Source: Chrysomallon squamiferum
Taxonomy: Eukaryota; Mollusca; Gastropoda; Neomphalida; Peltospiridae
Assembly (NCBI GenBank): GCA_012295275.1
Contig: CM022679.1
Coordinates: forward strand, 17,062,342 to 17,126,341
Reading direction: 5' to 3'
DNA: 64,000 bases
The notes below the pieces were generated by a model, which ran no database searches, was not told where the DNA came from, and saw only the letters and a program-made list of their open reading frames with translations. The translations under genes were made by a program, and so were the position numbers. Within the stretch, counting starts at the first letter, position 1. Each line of letters opens with the position of its first letter. This document shows, piece by piece, positions 25,746 to 37,335 of the stretch.

Positions 25746-27839
25746 TAATGACAAGAGGAAAGAAATAACAACAAATGGAATACACAATGTGTGTAGTAAT
25801 TCAATTCAGCAGGGGTGGTACTTTTTTATTTTCTTTTCTTTTTTGTACACCTGAAAAATCATAAAAATCAATCTTGTAAATGTAAGATATGATGCATAAC
25901 AGACAAGTAAAGTATGGGTGTAATAATGCTAGTGAACACAATACAGAATAGGTCTGCTTCGTTTTATAAATCAGAGGAAAAAATAAACTGCTGCCTTGTT
26001 TTACTATTGATATCTTCTTTATGTTCAAGCATATCAGTTGACTGACTGGAAATGTGATATAGCAAAAACATAAAAATTAAAATTAAATTAGAGGCAGCAA
26101 GGAGCTGAAAGTTAGTTGTTAATGCAGTTGTGCAGCATGAACTAATTTGCTTTTTATCACTCTGTTATTTTCTTTCCTAAAAGTCATATATAACTGTTTT
26201 GTCACATGTATTTTCTTTTTTAAATATATTAGTAGATTCATAACACTTGTTGTTGAAGTTGTAAACAGTTTTCTATGATTTTCACTGTTATCACTGACAA
26301 TATAAAAACAGTGAGCTGAGATATATGCATAAAAATGATCCTATTCTGTTAAAGAACCATTTCCTCACACACTATAACAGTACTGAGACAGATGGCTTAA
26401 AAGGTTAATCTCTTGCTTGCCCCAGACATAACAAATATGAAAAGAAAAACATCATCATATACTGTGATAACATGATTAAAAACTGATGAAATCATTTATA
26501 AATTTTATTAATTTAAAATTATCACTTTCTCATGATTGAAATCAAGGATGATACATGTTCACATTGACTCAACATGTAAAGATGAAAACTTAAAAATTCA
26601 TATAATTGATGCTTAACTACTCAAAAAATTGTCATTATTAAAAAACATGTTTTCTGGATTATGTCAGCAAAATGGACTGTATGTAAATGGTGCATGTAAA
26701 GTATATTCTAACAGATCTGTCTGATGAATAAAAGATTTTTAAAAATAAAATTTTAAACCATTTAAAAAATTAAATACTTGTGTTATCAACTTCAGTACTT
26801 TCCAATTTTGATCAGTATGTTTCTTTGTTTTTTGTATAACTCTTAACCTCTTACATAATTTTAGTAGTCACAATATATTATATTATACCTGATTCTCATT
26901 TCTATTTTTTATTAGTCCAGTGTGATGCAAATGTATCATCTACTTCCACCATTTTTTAAATTTTATTATCTTGCACCTAAAGCCATATCAGTTTGGAACA
27001 ACTTCAGTTTGAATGTAGCTAAAATGAAGGAAAGTTGATCATAATCTAACCATCCATAATTCTAATAACACACAGACATAAATTAGTCACAAAGAAGTTA
27101 AGATTCTAACACTTCAGCAAAATTACAAGAATGCCGGGAAGGCTTTCTGTCATCTGGAGGAACATTACTTTGAAAAAAGCCCAGCACATAATAATGAGAT
27201 ATGTACCTTATTCAAAATTAATGATAGCTTAGATCTGAGCAATCAGACCTCACACACAGACGCTCATAAAAACTGAAAGATAAAATAAATGCATTTCTAT
27301 TCTTTTAAGAAGTCAGAAATTATCAAACAGAACAGCTGCACTATAGACTGACACAAAAATGATTTGGATAATATATCTAAATGAAGATAACAACATTTCA
27401 CAGGCCTTTCTCTGTATGACTGCAGACATGTTATAATTTTAGTTAATATTCAAAAGATGAAAAAATACTTTTTAACTTAAAAAAAAGATAAACCAAAGAT
27501 GTAGTTTGATGCATTAACAAACAGGATAAATAAATCTCCACTGATATTAGACAAAACAAAACAAGACAATATTACACATATCAAACAAATTAAATTTAAC
27601 TTCGTGTTAAGTATATTAAAAGCCAAAAATTAATGTTTTTGAATTACAATTCTTAATAAAATATAAAATGTCTTATGCATTATGCAGACTCATCTTGACT
27701 CTACAAAACAAAACTTGTGTTGGTGTGGAACTAAAAACAGAGTTCGGTGCAATAAATTTACAAAGCTTAAATAAAGAAAATATAAACACAGTAAACAAAA
27801 CTTTATTGTTTAACTTGTGAGGGGAAAAAAAGCACTTGT

Positions 27840-28255
27840 GTATTGAAAACATTAGCTTTAACAGTGAAATCCTGTCTCAAACAGTCACTATATGCCGGTA
27901 TGCAAGTGGAAAACCTAGCAACAATGTTTAACAGAGATTTGTCTGCTGCCCATGTAAACAGTGCATGTTCTGCCCACCCTCTTTGTAAATGCTGTCCTAC
28001 TCTAGCTCACTTACCATACAAGGAAAACAAAGAGTTGTTCCGCTCTTTAACAATGAAAACCAAACAAGAGGGATTTTCATTTCTGTTGTCAGAGGTATGG
28101 CTGTCCTTGTTTGGTGTAGTTAGTTATGTGGTCAGTTTGCCCAAATGGACCTGCTCAAAGAGCCTCCTGTCCAGCAAGTGCAGATTTCAGAATGTCTTTC
28201 ATGTCCTTGGATTTGAAAGGATTTCTTTCTTTAGTTCTGTTGTTTGTGTGTTTAA
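27840..28255. promoter_or_regulatory. Longest GC-richer island in the putative intron
   Basis: About 415 bp of near-balanced composition, the most distinct block in the left half. The plus strand is open for 145 codons, but that frame starts at TTG, is not bounded by splice sites and has no domain signature. The minus strand is stop-rich. AACAAAGAGTTGTTC near 28028 is an inverted SOX-like pair. More likely a conserved non-coding element than a gene; an unknown exon remains possible. Confidence 0.35.
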
Positions 28256-28999
28256 CTGTCATTATATAAAGTCTGTTTAGTAGTAAAATCCCAGAAATTT
28301 AAGATACTTAGAACTGTACATAAATTATACTGAATACAAGACTTGAAAATGTCTGATAATCTTCAGCATTACACCAACTATAAAAATGGCATTTACCATT
28401 TATGAAATCTGTCCCTGTATTTATATTGTATACCCACTGAAAGATTTTTCACACACACACACAAAGAAAATCAAGGTAAAATGGTGAAAAAAAATTGGTT
28501 AAATGGTGGGTAAATTTGTATTGATATTAAAGCAACCAAAGCCTGGAGATGATTTTTATACATACTTTAAGAAAAATGATAAGCAAGACTATTAAAGACA
28601 AAAAACAGACAGAAAGATCAGCAGATAACAAAATGCAGGCCATCATTAAAATATGATGTAGAAAGAAAAACAGCCACTGTGACAAAAAAAACAGAGGTAG
28701 ATAAAAAAAAAAGGGGAAGGATATAAAAAGTTAACCAAGAACCAAATGTACCCTTAATGTTTCAACAATAAATAATATATACATTCAGTTTGTGGACAAT
28801 AAGGATTTAATTTCAGCAAGTAATAAATAAAATTAATTACCACACACATTTATCTCACATGACTGAAAATACTGAGTGTCATTTTTCACTCATCTGTGGT
28901 TTTCAGAAGCTACAGTTACCTTAATTTAAAATATATATGCATTTTTTTTTTCCTTTTCTCATATAGCTGACAGCCATAAAATGTACTGAAATCTTCAAC

Positions 29000-29125
29000 C
29001 ATATGCTAGTGACCTGAATTTGTCAGATCCCTTTTCAAAAAATGACAGAAATTCACACAGGGAGCTGTGCAAATGACAGGAACCCAGATCCATGACAGGA
29101 CATCTTTTGGCTGGAGGGTAACTGG
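29000..29125. promoter_or_regulatory. Island with three TGACAG (MEIS/TGIF-type) motifs
   Basis: TGACAG occurs at 29043-29048, 29074-29079 and 29093-29098, all in the same orientation, in a GC-richer block just before the SINE at 29248. TGACAG is the TALE homeodomain core. Confidence 0.35.
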
Positions 29126-29247
29126 TTCCTAACAGTACAGATGTTTTTATTTGTTTTGCTTTTCATCTCTTTCACAATTCATTTCAGTGATAAATAAGGA
29201 TCATTAAACAATTTATCATACAATACTGTGACTCAACCTCACTCATT

Positions 29248-29515
29248 ATGCAGTTGGTTCAGTGGTTAGATCATAAGTCTGGAGTTCAAGACTTTACAGA
29301 TCAATCTTAATTAGTTAACTGTATCCCATTCTAACCTGTGCCCCATATAGTTTAATCAAATGCTTTAGTATGTGTTTTACTGTTAATGAAAAGGTGGAGG
29401 CATCTTAATGCTAACCAATAAGATAATGAATGCTATTTTGAGCTGAAATATCACAAGAACAATAAAACTGACATTTAACATGTGTTGAGGTATCATTAAC
29501 TATTCATTCATTCTA
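29248..29515 (+). mobile_element. tRNA-type SINE copy with A box, partial B box and ATTC tail
   Basis: A good A box, TGGTTCAGTGG (fits TRGYNNANNNG), lies at about 29263-29273, followed by TAGATCATAAGTCTGGAG and a near B box GATCAATCT. Then come CCCATTCTAACC, GGTGGAGGCATCTTAATGCT and a final TATTCATTCATTC tail at about 29498-29513. It is the most complete of the related copies. Confidence 0.6.
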
Positions 29516-30939
29516 TTAGCTACAGATTTTTTCAAATTTTGTCCTTCATCTACGTTTTCTTTAAAAAATCATGAAATATTAAAAAGCTTAATATTTATTA
29601 AATGGATATGATCAGGTCACATGGAATACATTATTTTAATATTTATCAATAAAGTATTAACAACAGGGACAGACCCAGGTTTCAAGTAAAAAAAGTGTTC
29701 ATAATCACAGTGATGGATAATTTCAATTAAAAACATTTCATTGTAAAGGAAATAAAAATTAGGAGATGCACATCCACAGATTTATGTGTACATGTCTGTG
29801 TGTGTTTGTCAGTGTGGACTGTGCGTGTACAAGGCCTTGTGTATGTGTGTAAAACATATTCCTCAAAAATTTACACTGTAACTAAGTTTTTAATAACAGT
29901 CTGATATTTTGAACATTTCTGATAATAAAATTAGATTTTTTTATGGCTTTTCGTAATCAGGTTAAATAAATAATCTGTTAATATAATTGTAAACAGCGTT
30001 TAGTAAATCTGTATTCTTTGTAGTTTATGATATCTTAATTCTTGTTAAATATTACAAGCTGATTCTTATACATAATTAACTAAATGTTTGTAAAAGCATA
30101 GCAGAATATTTCAAACAAATTTCAAAAATCACTATTTTAAATAACCACCAGAACTGGTTTTTATAATTAATGAAACTTAAGGCAGAGTCATGAATTTCAT
30201 TTCAGTGATTCTTTTTTCTTTTTTAAAAATATCTTTAAAATTATGTATAATTTTTCTGTTAATTCAACTATTGTTTCCTTTTTTATAAAAACAGAATCAG
30301 TTCAGCCCTGTTCTAGTCAGACTACACCAGCAATGTGACAGAATTTTATTTATAGAATTCATTTTAACAATACTTCATGCTGAGTGACTACCATCTGCCT
30401 ACAATTACTTCAGTCATTATGCTTCTTTTTTGGGGGATAATTTGAAGGATCTGCTTGTAATTCAGTAAAAAAAAAAAACAAATGTGCAGTGTTCTCATAT
30501 TTTTTTATATTTACAATGTTTGTCTAAAATGTAAAAACAAAAATCATCAGAACATATCAGTTTTTCTTTTTGTTTTATTTTGTATACAGGCATATAATAT
30601 ATATAAGTTGTTTTTCTTTTTTTATTATGTGCATATGTTGTGTTTAATAAAATAAAATTATATACATGTTTTGTTTTTTTGCATTTACCATGAAACAAAA
30701 TCCACTGAAATATATATATATCTGGGCTTTTGTGTTTTTATCTTTATTATAAGCATGTGTGCATGTGTGCTTATGTACATATGTGTGTTTGTGTATTTAT
30801 GTGTGTGTTTTTTGTACATTTGGGTGTTTGTATGTGTTTTATGAAGCATTTAGAAACTTTAAACCTCTACTCTCCATATGTGTGTGTGTTTTAAATATAA
30901 CTTTTCTCTCTTTTTTTCCTTTTATTATCTTGATGTGGG

Positions 30940-31165
30940 CTGTATCAAATTACACAGTCTTTGTCAGGCTGGAACTTATGCCTTTGGGCAAGAAAATGTC
31001 ATAATGTCTTGAAACTGATCACTTTCAACCATTGGAGACATTCTGCAAGCCTACAGAGCCATGTGATGAAGTTTAATGTCCAGATTACTTGAGTCTTACT
31101 AGATCTATTTATTTCATTTACTGCTCTGTTCTGACAGTCAGCAAATCGATCAATACACACTTTAT
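30940..31165. promoter_or_regulatory. GC-richer island about 0.7-0.9 kb inside the intron from the signal-peptide exon
   Basis: This block lies just downstream (gene sense) of the promoter and first exon and has raised GC. Possible first-intron enhancer. The short minus-strand frame across it has no recognisable content. Confidence 0.28.
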
Positions 31166-31858
31166 AGAAAAAAAGCTGCACACGCACTTTTTATTTGTTT
31201 ATTTTGTTGATTAAAACAATATTTTTTGTAAAAATGGGATAATATACAAATCTGAAAAGAGATTATGACAAATATAAAAATTTAATCTGATTTTATTGTT
31301 TTTAAATTTGATCTGATTAAGTCATCTTTTTCTCTCTTTTATTTTACATTATTATTTTTATTATTATTTGTTTGTTCTTGTTTTGTTTTGTGTTTTTTTC
31401 TTTTTGTTATAAGCCATCTATTTGGCCAAAACTTATTAAATTATTTTTAAAAAAATTTCTCATTTTGATTTTGACAAGATTAATTTTTTTCCCCTCTTCC
31501 ATGCTGGTATTAATTAAAATTTTAAGTAAATCCTATTCTTTATTTTAGTTCAATAATAGGAGATTGTATTTTGTGTTTCTGTGTCACTGTTTAACAATAT
31601 TAACACAGTTTTCTTTCTTTTTAATAAAAACTGTAAGAACATGGTGGTAACTTTATACGGTCTAAAATAGTTAATGTTTTTTCTGTTATCTGACTTCAAA
31701 TAAATGTTACGTCCAGGTGTTGCAGCCAACTTGGGCAATCAACTCCTTGTATAAAATAATCAATTCTTCTCAACAAAAGTGTACGATTCCATATCTTAGC
31801 TGAAATAATAAAGTCTTGCATATGGATTATAAGACATTAGACATTTGTAATTACTTAC

Positions 31859-31949
31859 CTCCGGTTGCGACAAGGCACAGTACAGCAATACAAGATGACA
31901 AAAGCCATCTTGAAGACGTCCCCTCGATCATAGCGACAAACGTTTTCAT
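31859..31949 (-). CDS. First coding exon with signal peptide of a secreted or membrane protein (UNC5-like by context)
   Basis: On the minus strand an ATG at 31949 in good context (ttaccATGa) opens 30 codons plus one base and ends at GGAG|GTAAGTAATT, a near-ideal donor (GT at 31858-31857, phase 1). The peptide is MKTFVAMIEG, then TSSRWLLSSCIAVLCLVATG: a short N-terminus, an Arg, and a hydrophobic core of about 16 residues ending in small residues (VATG), as in a cleavable signal peptide. Signal-peptide exons ending in phase 1 are typical of Ig-type receptors. The same frame is open upstream to an in-frame TGA but has no earlier ATG. The gene lies downstream of, and parallel to, the STPG-like gene. 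In human 4q22 that position is held by the netrin receptor UNC5C. No diagnostic domain is inside the window, so family identity is inference (about 35%); an exon here is much surer. Confidence 0.7.
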
Positions 31950-31957
31950 GGTAACAT
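31946..31957 (-). promoter_or_regulatory. Upstream ORF 3: ATG TTA CCA TGA overlapping the main start
   Basis: A minimal uORF whose TGA stop overlaps the main start codon as ATGA. Ribosomes that start here terminate exactly on the main ATG, an arrangement that can tune initiation. It is directly visible; function is inferred. Confidence 0.42.
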
Positions 31958-32019
31958 CCACTGTAAAAGGGTTATCACGATGATCACTTGGGTCTGTCTC
32001 GCCGAAAATGGTAATCCAC

Positions 32020-32046
32020 TTAAAAACAATCACAGGTCTTTGCCAT
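32020..32046 (-). promoter_or_regulatory. Upstream ORF 2 in the leader (8 codons plus stop)
   Basis: A minus-strand ATG at 32046 with G at +4 (aatATGG) reads MAKTCDCF and stops at TAA. It ends 70 nt before the main ATG, a distance that permits reinitiation. Confidence 0.42.
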
Positions 32047-32232
32047 ATTGATATATTTCTAATCCGAAGAAAAGATAGGTCACCGGTTCACGGATTCGTT
32101 GAAAATGATTCACAAAAAAACAACAAAAAAAACAAAAACAAAAAAAACAGCGTGAGTTTTGAAGCAAACAAAAACAAACTTTGGCTGCTGCTTCCGAATG
32201 AGCAGAAAGTAAAGCTTGTCTTCTTCTTGTAG

Positions 32233-32268
32233 TTATTCCAAAATTCTACGTAGTGCCGTCTGTTGCAT
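32233..32268 (-). promoter_or_regulatory. Upstream ORF 1 in the leader (11 codons plus stop)
   Basis: A minus-strand ATG at 32268 reads MQQTALRRILE and stops at TAA (32235-32233). It lies about 285 nt before the main start. It is a possible translational attenuator if this part of the leader is transcribed. Confidence 0.4.
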
Positions 32269-32299
32269 GCTGATTCCCTTCAGCAAAGATAAAACCGAC

Positions 32300-32660
32300 C
32301 TGAAACAAAACATAATTACGATCAGTTTCAAACAACGATTTTCTTGAGTAACTTTACTAATATCCATTCATTCCTTCCATCATGAAACCATATAACGTTT
32401 GGGATACTAAAATCGCTCGATTGCATCGAGGGTATGGGAGTTAATCATCTGAAATGATTGGCTTATACAAATGAGACACCGCCTCTTATTAGACCCTTGA
32501 AAAGGATTGGTCAACTGTTCCGGATGACTGACAGTTGGGAAATAACGGGTAAACGTGAAACTGCAAGCGGACGTTAGCTACTGTATTACTGTAACGGGCG
32601 CCTGTACTATATGAGTCGTTGAATGCAGAAGTTTACACTGAGGAATTTATGTTTATCAAT
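32300..32660 (-). promoter_or_regulatory. CpG-rich promoter-like region of the signal-peptide gene
   Basis: CpG dinucleotides, which are rare in most of the window, are frequent from about 31860 to 32650. The block carries two minus-strand CCAAT boxes (ATTGG on the plus strand at 32457-32461 and 32506-32510, 49 bp apart). The first overlaps an inverted repeat AATCAT-ctgaa-ATGATT at 32443-32459. A GGGCGCC element lies near 32599. No convincing TATA box is placed, so a dispersed CpG-type start is the simplest reading. Any untranslated first exon should be here or further upstream. Confidence 0.5.
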
Positions 32661-32969
32661 CAAAGTTGACTGAATGGCATACGCTGAGAACTATAGAAAA
32701 ATGAACCATTGTATTGTACGTTTACTTTGATTTACTAATAAACAGTACAAAACAAATACTGAAATGGTTTGAGTTCGTTTTTTATTGTTACAGTTTCTGT
32801 GAGTTTTTATTTATTTTTTATTTATTTATTTTTTTATTTATTTAACGTGTTCTGATTTTTATTAATATTTTTTATATATAAAGTCTGTAATATTTTGTTT
32901 TTCGTACAAAGGATGTTACTAAATTGTTGTTGGGTCTAATCTACTACAGTTATTCAAATAATGAATATA

Positions 32970-33033
32970 TTATTATTATTATTATTATTAATTATTATTA
33001 TTATTATTTATTATTATTATTATTATTTATTCA
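32970..33033. repeat. (ATT)n microsatellite with interruptions
   Basis: About twenty ATT triplets with two frame slips, a few hundred bases above the CpG-rich promoter block. Confidence 0.95.
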
Positions 33034-33375
33034 AATCACCTTTAGAGAACAATATAAAGTAAAAATAATATTCTATGTAAAGCAAACCATGTTCTGAAAG
33101 AGACTCATCTAACAAACAAGTTTTATTTGACTGAATTATTAATATACTGATTAATGAGAAATACTGGGAATATTTTAACAAAAGAAAACTGACTGAACTT
33201 ATAATGGGTTATATATATAACAAAAAATGTCAGGTTACACAGGTCTAGAACAGTTTTACCAGCAGAATCTGTCATTCTTTCAAGTCATTACATTAACTGA
33301 GCAAGGCCAGACAAATGTGATAATGTACAGATTACTTCAGTCCTCTTCTGGTTAGTTACTGGTTACACACATTCA

Positions 33376-33376
33376 C

Positions 33377-33411
<35 letters not shown>

Positions 33412-33422
33412 TATATTTATTT
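33376..33422. repeat. (TTTA)n microsatellite
   Basis: About eleven TTTA units. Similar short TTTA/AAAT tracts occur near 13203, 36178, 42528 and 62975. Confidence 0.93.
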
Positions 33423-35309
33423 TTAATTTATTACTATTTTATTTTTTTTAAATTTTGTTAATGAATACATAAACTAAATAAAAATCAGTATATATGTGTG
33501 ATATTTATTTTGAAATGAGAGATAGAATATTTCTGCATAAAAACTGTTGTAAATGTGAGAATCTGCTAACAGATTCAAGAAGTTATCTACTTCGGTTTTT
33601 GTGTTTAATATTCTGGTTGACATTATTCTTCCCCACCCTTGCTTGTTGACAGGATGGTGTGGATACAAGATATCTTTTACATACAGCATCATCATTTTAT
33701 TTAATGTAACAGTTATTGTGGAAAGGGTATTTAGTTGAAAATTCTGTTTTACAGTATGTAAAATAGGTGTTTTAGTTTACACACTATTATTTAACAGCAT
33801 ATTAGGTAACTGAGATTGTATATGGTAATTTAACTTAGAAAGCGTTCTTACAGTATGCAAAATATGTAAATTTTTATACAGTTTATGTAATATGAACACT
33901 GATATGTACATTTAAAAACTTGGATATTATTTCTCTGCATGGTAACAGATTCTATGTGGAAAAATGAAAAAAATAAAATAAAAATGTATGACTCTTAGTT
34001 TATCATAAAGCACAAAAACAGATAAACTAGTTTTATTTTCATACATTTTGGTAAATGATATAGGACAAAGTCAACAGCAGTTGACATTTTAATGCAAGTG
34101 GTGGCTGAAATGTCTAAATAATACATTTTTAATGTTAGCAAATACATATAACTGTGACATTCAGTTTATAAAGTGACCTGTGCTGTTTAATCATTTTCTC
34201 AAACTTTTTTTAAACACAGGGTCTAAATTGTGTGACTGAGTCTCAACCCATGGGGGTCTGACACTGGTCTGACACTGACACTAACATCCAGGCCTGATTT
34301 ACAGCAGATAATGGACATTTTGACACATAACTTCTCCTTTTATTTTTTAAATGAGTGGCTAACAAATTCACGTGTGGTGTAGTATGTGAATGATTCATTT
34401 TATTCTGTGTCAAAATATCTGGACACCAGGCAACCATCTCTGTTTTGTTAACATTACATCATTAATTATTTAATGAGGATTCAAAAAGAGTTTTGTCTTT
34501 TGAAATTATTCCTATAAAAATCAACATTAAATGTGGATAATAATTTAAATAAATTTGAAACTGATAAATGCAAACATATACAAAACTGATATTGCCTTAT
34601 GAAGTTGATAATTTCACTGATATTTTTAATTTATCTGTTATCTTGAAAATATTTTTATTTTTAATTTGTCAGATAAATGTATTTAGTTTGTGAATTTAGC
34701 ATTGTATTAATGAATAATTTGTAATGTAATTTTTAATTTCTGAACATCATGGAACATAAACTCATAAATAAATTTTAACATTTGGAAGATAATTATATGT
34801 ATGAATTTGAGCAAATATCATTATTTTATTCATCTAATAATTAATGTGCCAAAATACTGTTAGACAAAATACTGAAAAACAAAATTCACTAAGACAGCAT
34901 TATTTGCATATATAAATAAAATGTGACATGATTAATGGAATGTAAAGATTCCCAAACAAGGTGATGTCTGCCTCTGAAGACTGCTTTTAAATATATACCA
35001 TACGTAAATGTTTGTCACTCTTATCTCCCTAAAATACCAACGTTAATTGCTAATGCAAGCAAAATTTCACTGTCTTGTGTAAACAAAAATTAATATACCA
35101 GGCCATCTGGTCACAGTTAAACATGAAATAAGATGACCTGAACTTTCTTTTCTGAAATATGCATAATGTTATCAACTTAAGGGAATTCTTGGGAACATCA
35201 CCACTTATTCTAGATTAATCTTAGCTTTGCAGTTTCTTTTCAGAAATGTTTCTGAGAATATACTTTCATTCAATTTTTAAAATAAAAAATTATATTTAAA
35301 TGAGAATTA

Positions 35310-35341
<32 letters not shown>

Positions 35342-35734
35342 CAGATGATGATTATGGTGAAGAAATTAAGAAGTTAACATGATCTATAGTGACTATTGTC
35401 TTTTAGCTTTATTGTGTTTTTATTCATTAAAAAAAAGCACTAATTAAGAGTGAAAATAATACAGGCTTGAAATATAAATAAAACATCTCTGAGAAGAAAG
35501 CATTATGAAAATGTAATCCATAAAAACTAATGACAACTAAGTGTTCATCCATCCATGAAAATTGTTCACTTTCGTGTCAAAGACACATAAAAAAAAATTA
35601 GATTGACAAAATCAGTTTGTAAAAGCAAGTGATACAAATTTTTCAACAGCTGGTGAATGAATTAATGAGCATTGTTATATGTTGAGGGATGGTAAAGAGG
35701 ATGTATTTTTTCATGAACAAAGGGATAAATGGAG

Positions 35735-35885
35735 TGCAGTTCTTTGCTGCACTTTAAGATGTATGATCAGGCCTCATGAACAAGAGAAATAAGCTTGGTG
35801 TCAATTAAGGATGTTGATTATCAGACTGAAGTAATTACGTTTGACGACTGTGGTGAATATCACTTTGTTTTATTAGTCAAGTGTA
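35735..35885. promoter_or_regulatory. Intergenic island with palindromic homeodomain site
   Basis: GTAATTAC (35831-35838) is an 8-bp perfect palindrome of the paired-homeodomain type. It is preceded by GTCAATTAAG and GTTGATTATC. About 3.5 kb upstream (gene sense) of the signal-peptide gene. Confidence 0.33.
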
Positions 35886-36461
35886 CAACTTCTAATAATT
35901 ATATCTGTCATATACAAAACACAGGCACATTCAATAAATAACTTTACACACACACATAGTAGTATTTAAACCACTGTACATACAAAATATTTGTAATATT
36001 GTGAAATGGGCTGGTATAAAACACTGTTTATGCTGGCAAAATGTTTCAGATTTCCTTCAAGTCCACATATCACAATAACCAGATGATAGAAAATTAATAA
36101 ATATCTTTTTGGAAATGTCATTTAAAAAAAAATAATAATAGCTTCAAAAATATCTTTATAAGCCTTGCTTATTTTATTTTATTTATTTATTTATTTTTAT
36201 TTTTATTTTTTTTTCATTCAAATAAATGTTAATAAATCAGAAAAGAAATGATTAAATATAACTTTGGACAAATCACTTTTCTAAATAGAATTCCTTATTA
36301 ACTTGCTAGACACTAACTTTCAAATATATTCATGTATATTAGACAAAAATAAAGATTTAATTTTTATTTTTTCTAAATTTAAATAAAAAAAATAATAGTC
36401 AAACATAGGACTAAATTTAAAGAATATTATTTATCCAGTGCTAATAAGCTATGATATTCAC

Positions 36462-36586
36462 TGCTGAAATGTTAATTGGTGTCCAATGCTGAAATGTTAA
36501 TTGGTGTCCAATGCTGAAATGTTAATTGGTGTCCAATGCTGAAATGTTAACTGGTGTCCAATGCTGAAATGTTAATTGGTGTCCAA
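36462..36586. repeat. 25-bp minisatellite, five copies, each junction an inverted CCAAT pair
   Basis: The unit TGCTGAAATGTTAATTGGTG plus TCCAA starts at 36462, 36487, 36512, 36537 and 36562. The only clear change is T to C in the fourth copy (ATTGG to ACTGG). At internal junctions the sequence reads ATTGG-TGT-CCAAT, a palindromic pair of CCAAT boxes, repeated every 25 bp. Confidence 0.95.
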
Positions 36587-36629
36587 GCACTGAAAATCAC
36601 TCCGCTGTGTTATTGACATGTTACCCAAA

Positions 36630-36985
36630 GTACATTTATGATCTATTTCTTATCGACCAAGCCAAACAGCAAATATTTTGATGGCTATGTTACAAAGATA
36701 TGTCTAGTGCAGCCATCATTTGCATAAAAGTCTCCTTCCATTATAAATGCCTTTAGCTTCACCTGAGCCCTGCTTTCTTTACGACTGTTTTTATTGTCCA
36801 CAAGAGAAGGTTACTCTTGTACCATAGCTTAACTTGCTCCATTAATATAGTCCTAGCTTTGAATGAAAATCAATTGCTCATTGGGGGTATTATAAATTCT
36901 TATTGACCCATTTGATTTTCCACATATTAACAAAATCAGTTTTGTGGGGCATGTATCCATATTTTTTATTGCATGCCTGAGAGAG
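36630..36985. promoter_or_regulatory. Intergenic island with inverted octamer
   Basis: ATTTGCAT (36718-36725) is the exact reverse complement of the POU octamer ATGCAAAT. It lies in a 350-bp block of raised GC beside the CCAAT-palindrome minisatellite, and ends in GAGAGAGAG. Confidence 0.33.
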
Positions 36986-37300
36986 AGAGCTGTGACTTTA
37001 TTTTATTTAATAAACACTTAGTGTCATGCTGTGTATATGAGTGTGCAAGTAAAGATGATCTCACTAGTGTTTATGATACTTCACTTTTTCTCTCACAGTG
37101 TGTTAGAAAAAGTTAGAATAAAATGACTTTTGTGACAATAATAAATCTTCAGTTTTACAGGAATTTCTTTGCTTTTGTTATTTTTTATTTTTTTATTCAT
37201 TAAAAAAAAAAATCATTTCAACATTTCACAGATTTATGTAACATCATTAGTTCAGTATATTAATGCTACCAGAGGTCCTGTCTGTTTTAAATCTCATCCT

Positions 37301-37335
<35 letters not shown>

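Larger units (their letters stand above)
1..31858 (-). other. Probable giant first intron of the signal-peptide gene
   Basis: The donor at 31858 opens an intron for which no acceptor-plus-exon was recognised down to base 1. No stretch reads as an Ig, TSP1 or other known domain on the minus strand, and all open frames are short and compositionally random. The interval holds AT-rich sequence, simple repeats, several minisatellites, decayed SINEs and GC-richer islands listed individually. Without the next exon, the left part could also be intergenic if the gene is short. Confidence 0.45.
31950..32299 (-). other. 5' untranslated part of the signal-peptide exon
   Basis: The minus-strand sequence upstream of the start codon reaches back to a strong acceptor-like site, ttttgtttcag|GT, with AG at 32301-32300. 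This suggests that an untranslated leader exon lies further upstream. If that site is not used, transcription could instead start within or just above this segment. It is CpG-rich compared with the flanks, and includes a U-rich run around 32107-32150. It holds three small upstream ORFs, listed separately. Confidence 0.48.

Noticed and set aside
31851-32033. Reading the signal-peptide frame from the GTG at 32033 as a 60-residue protein
   Set aside because: The frame has no ATG before 31949 and ends shortly after a near-perfect splice donor, so the coding part is 31949-31859 and continues by splicing.
34243-34437. 64-codon minus-strand frame, initially considered a transposase remnant
   Set aside because: No terminal inverted repeats, no catalytic motif and no related copy in the window.
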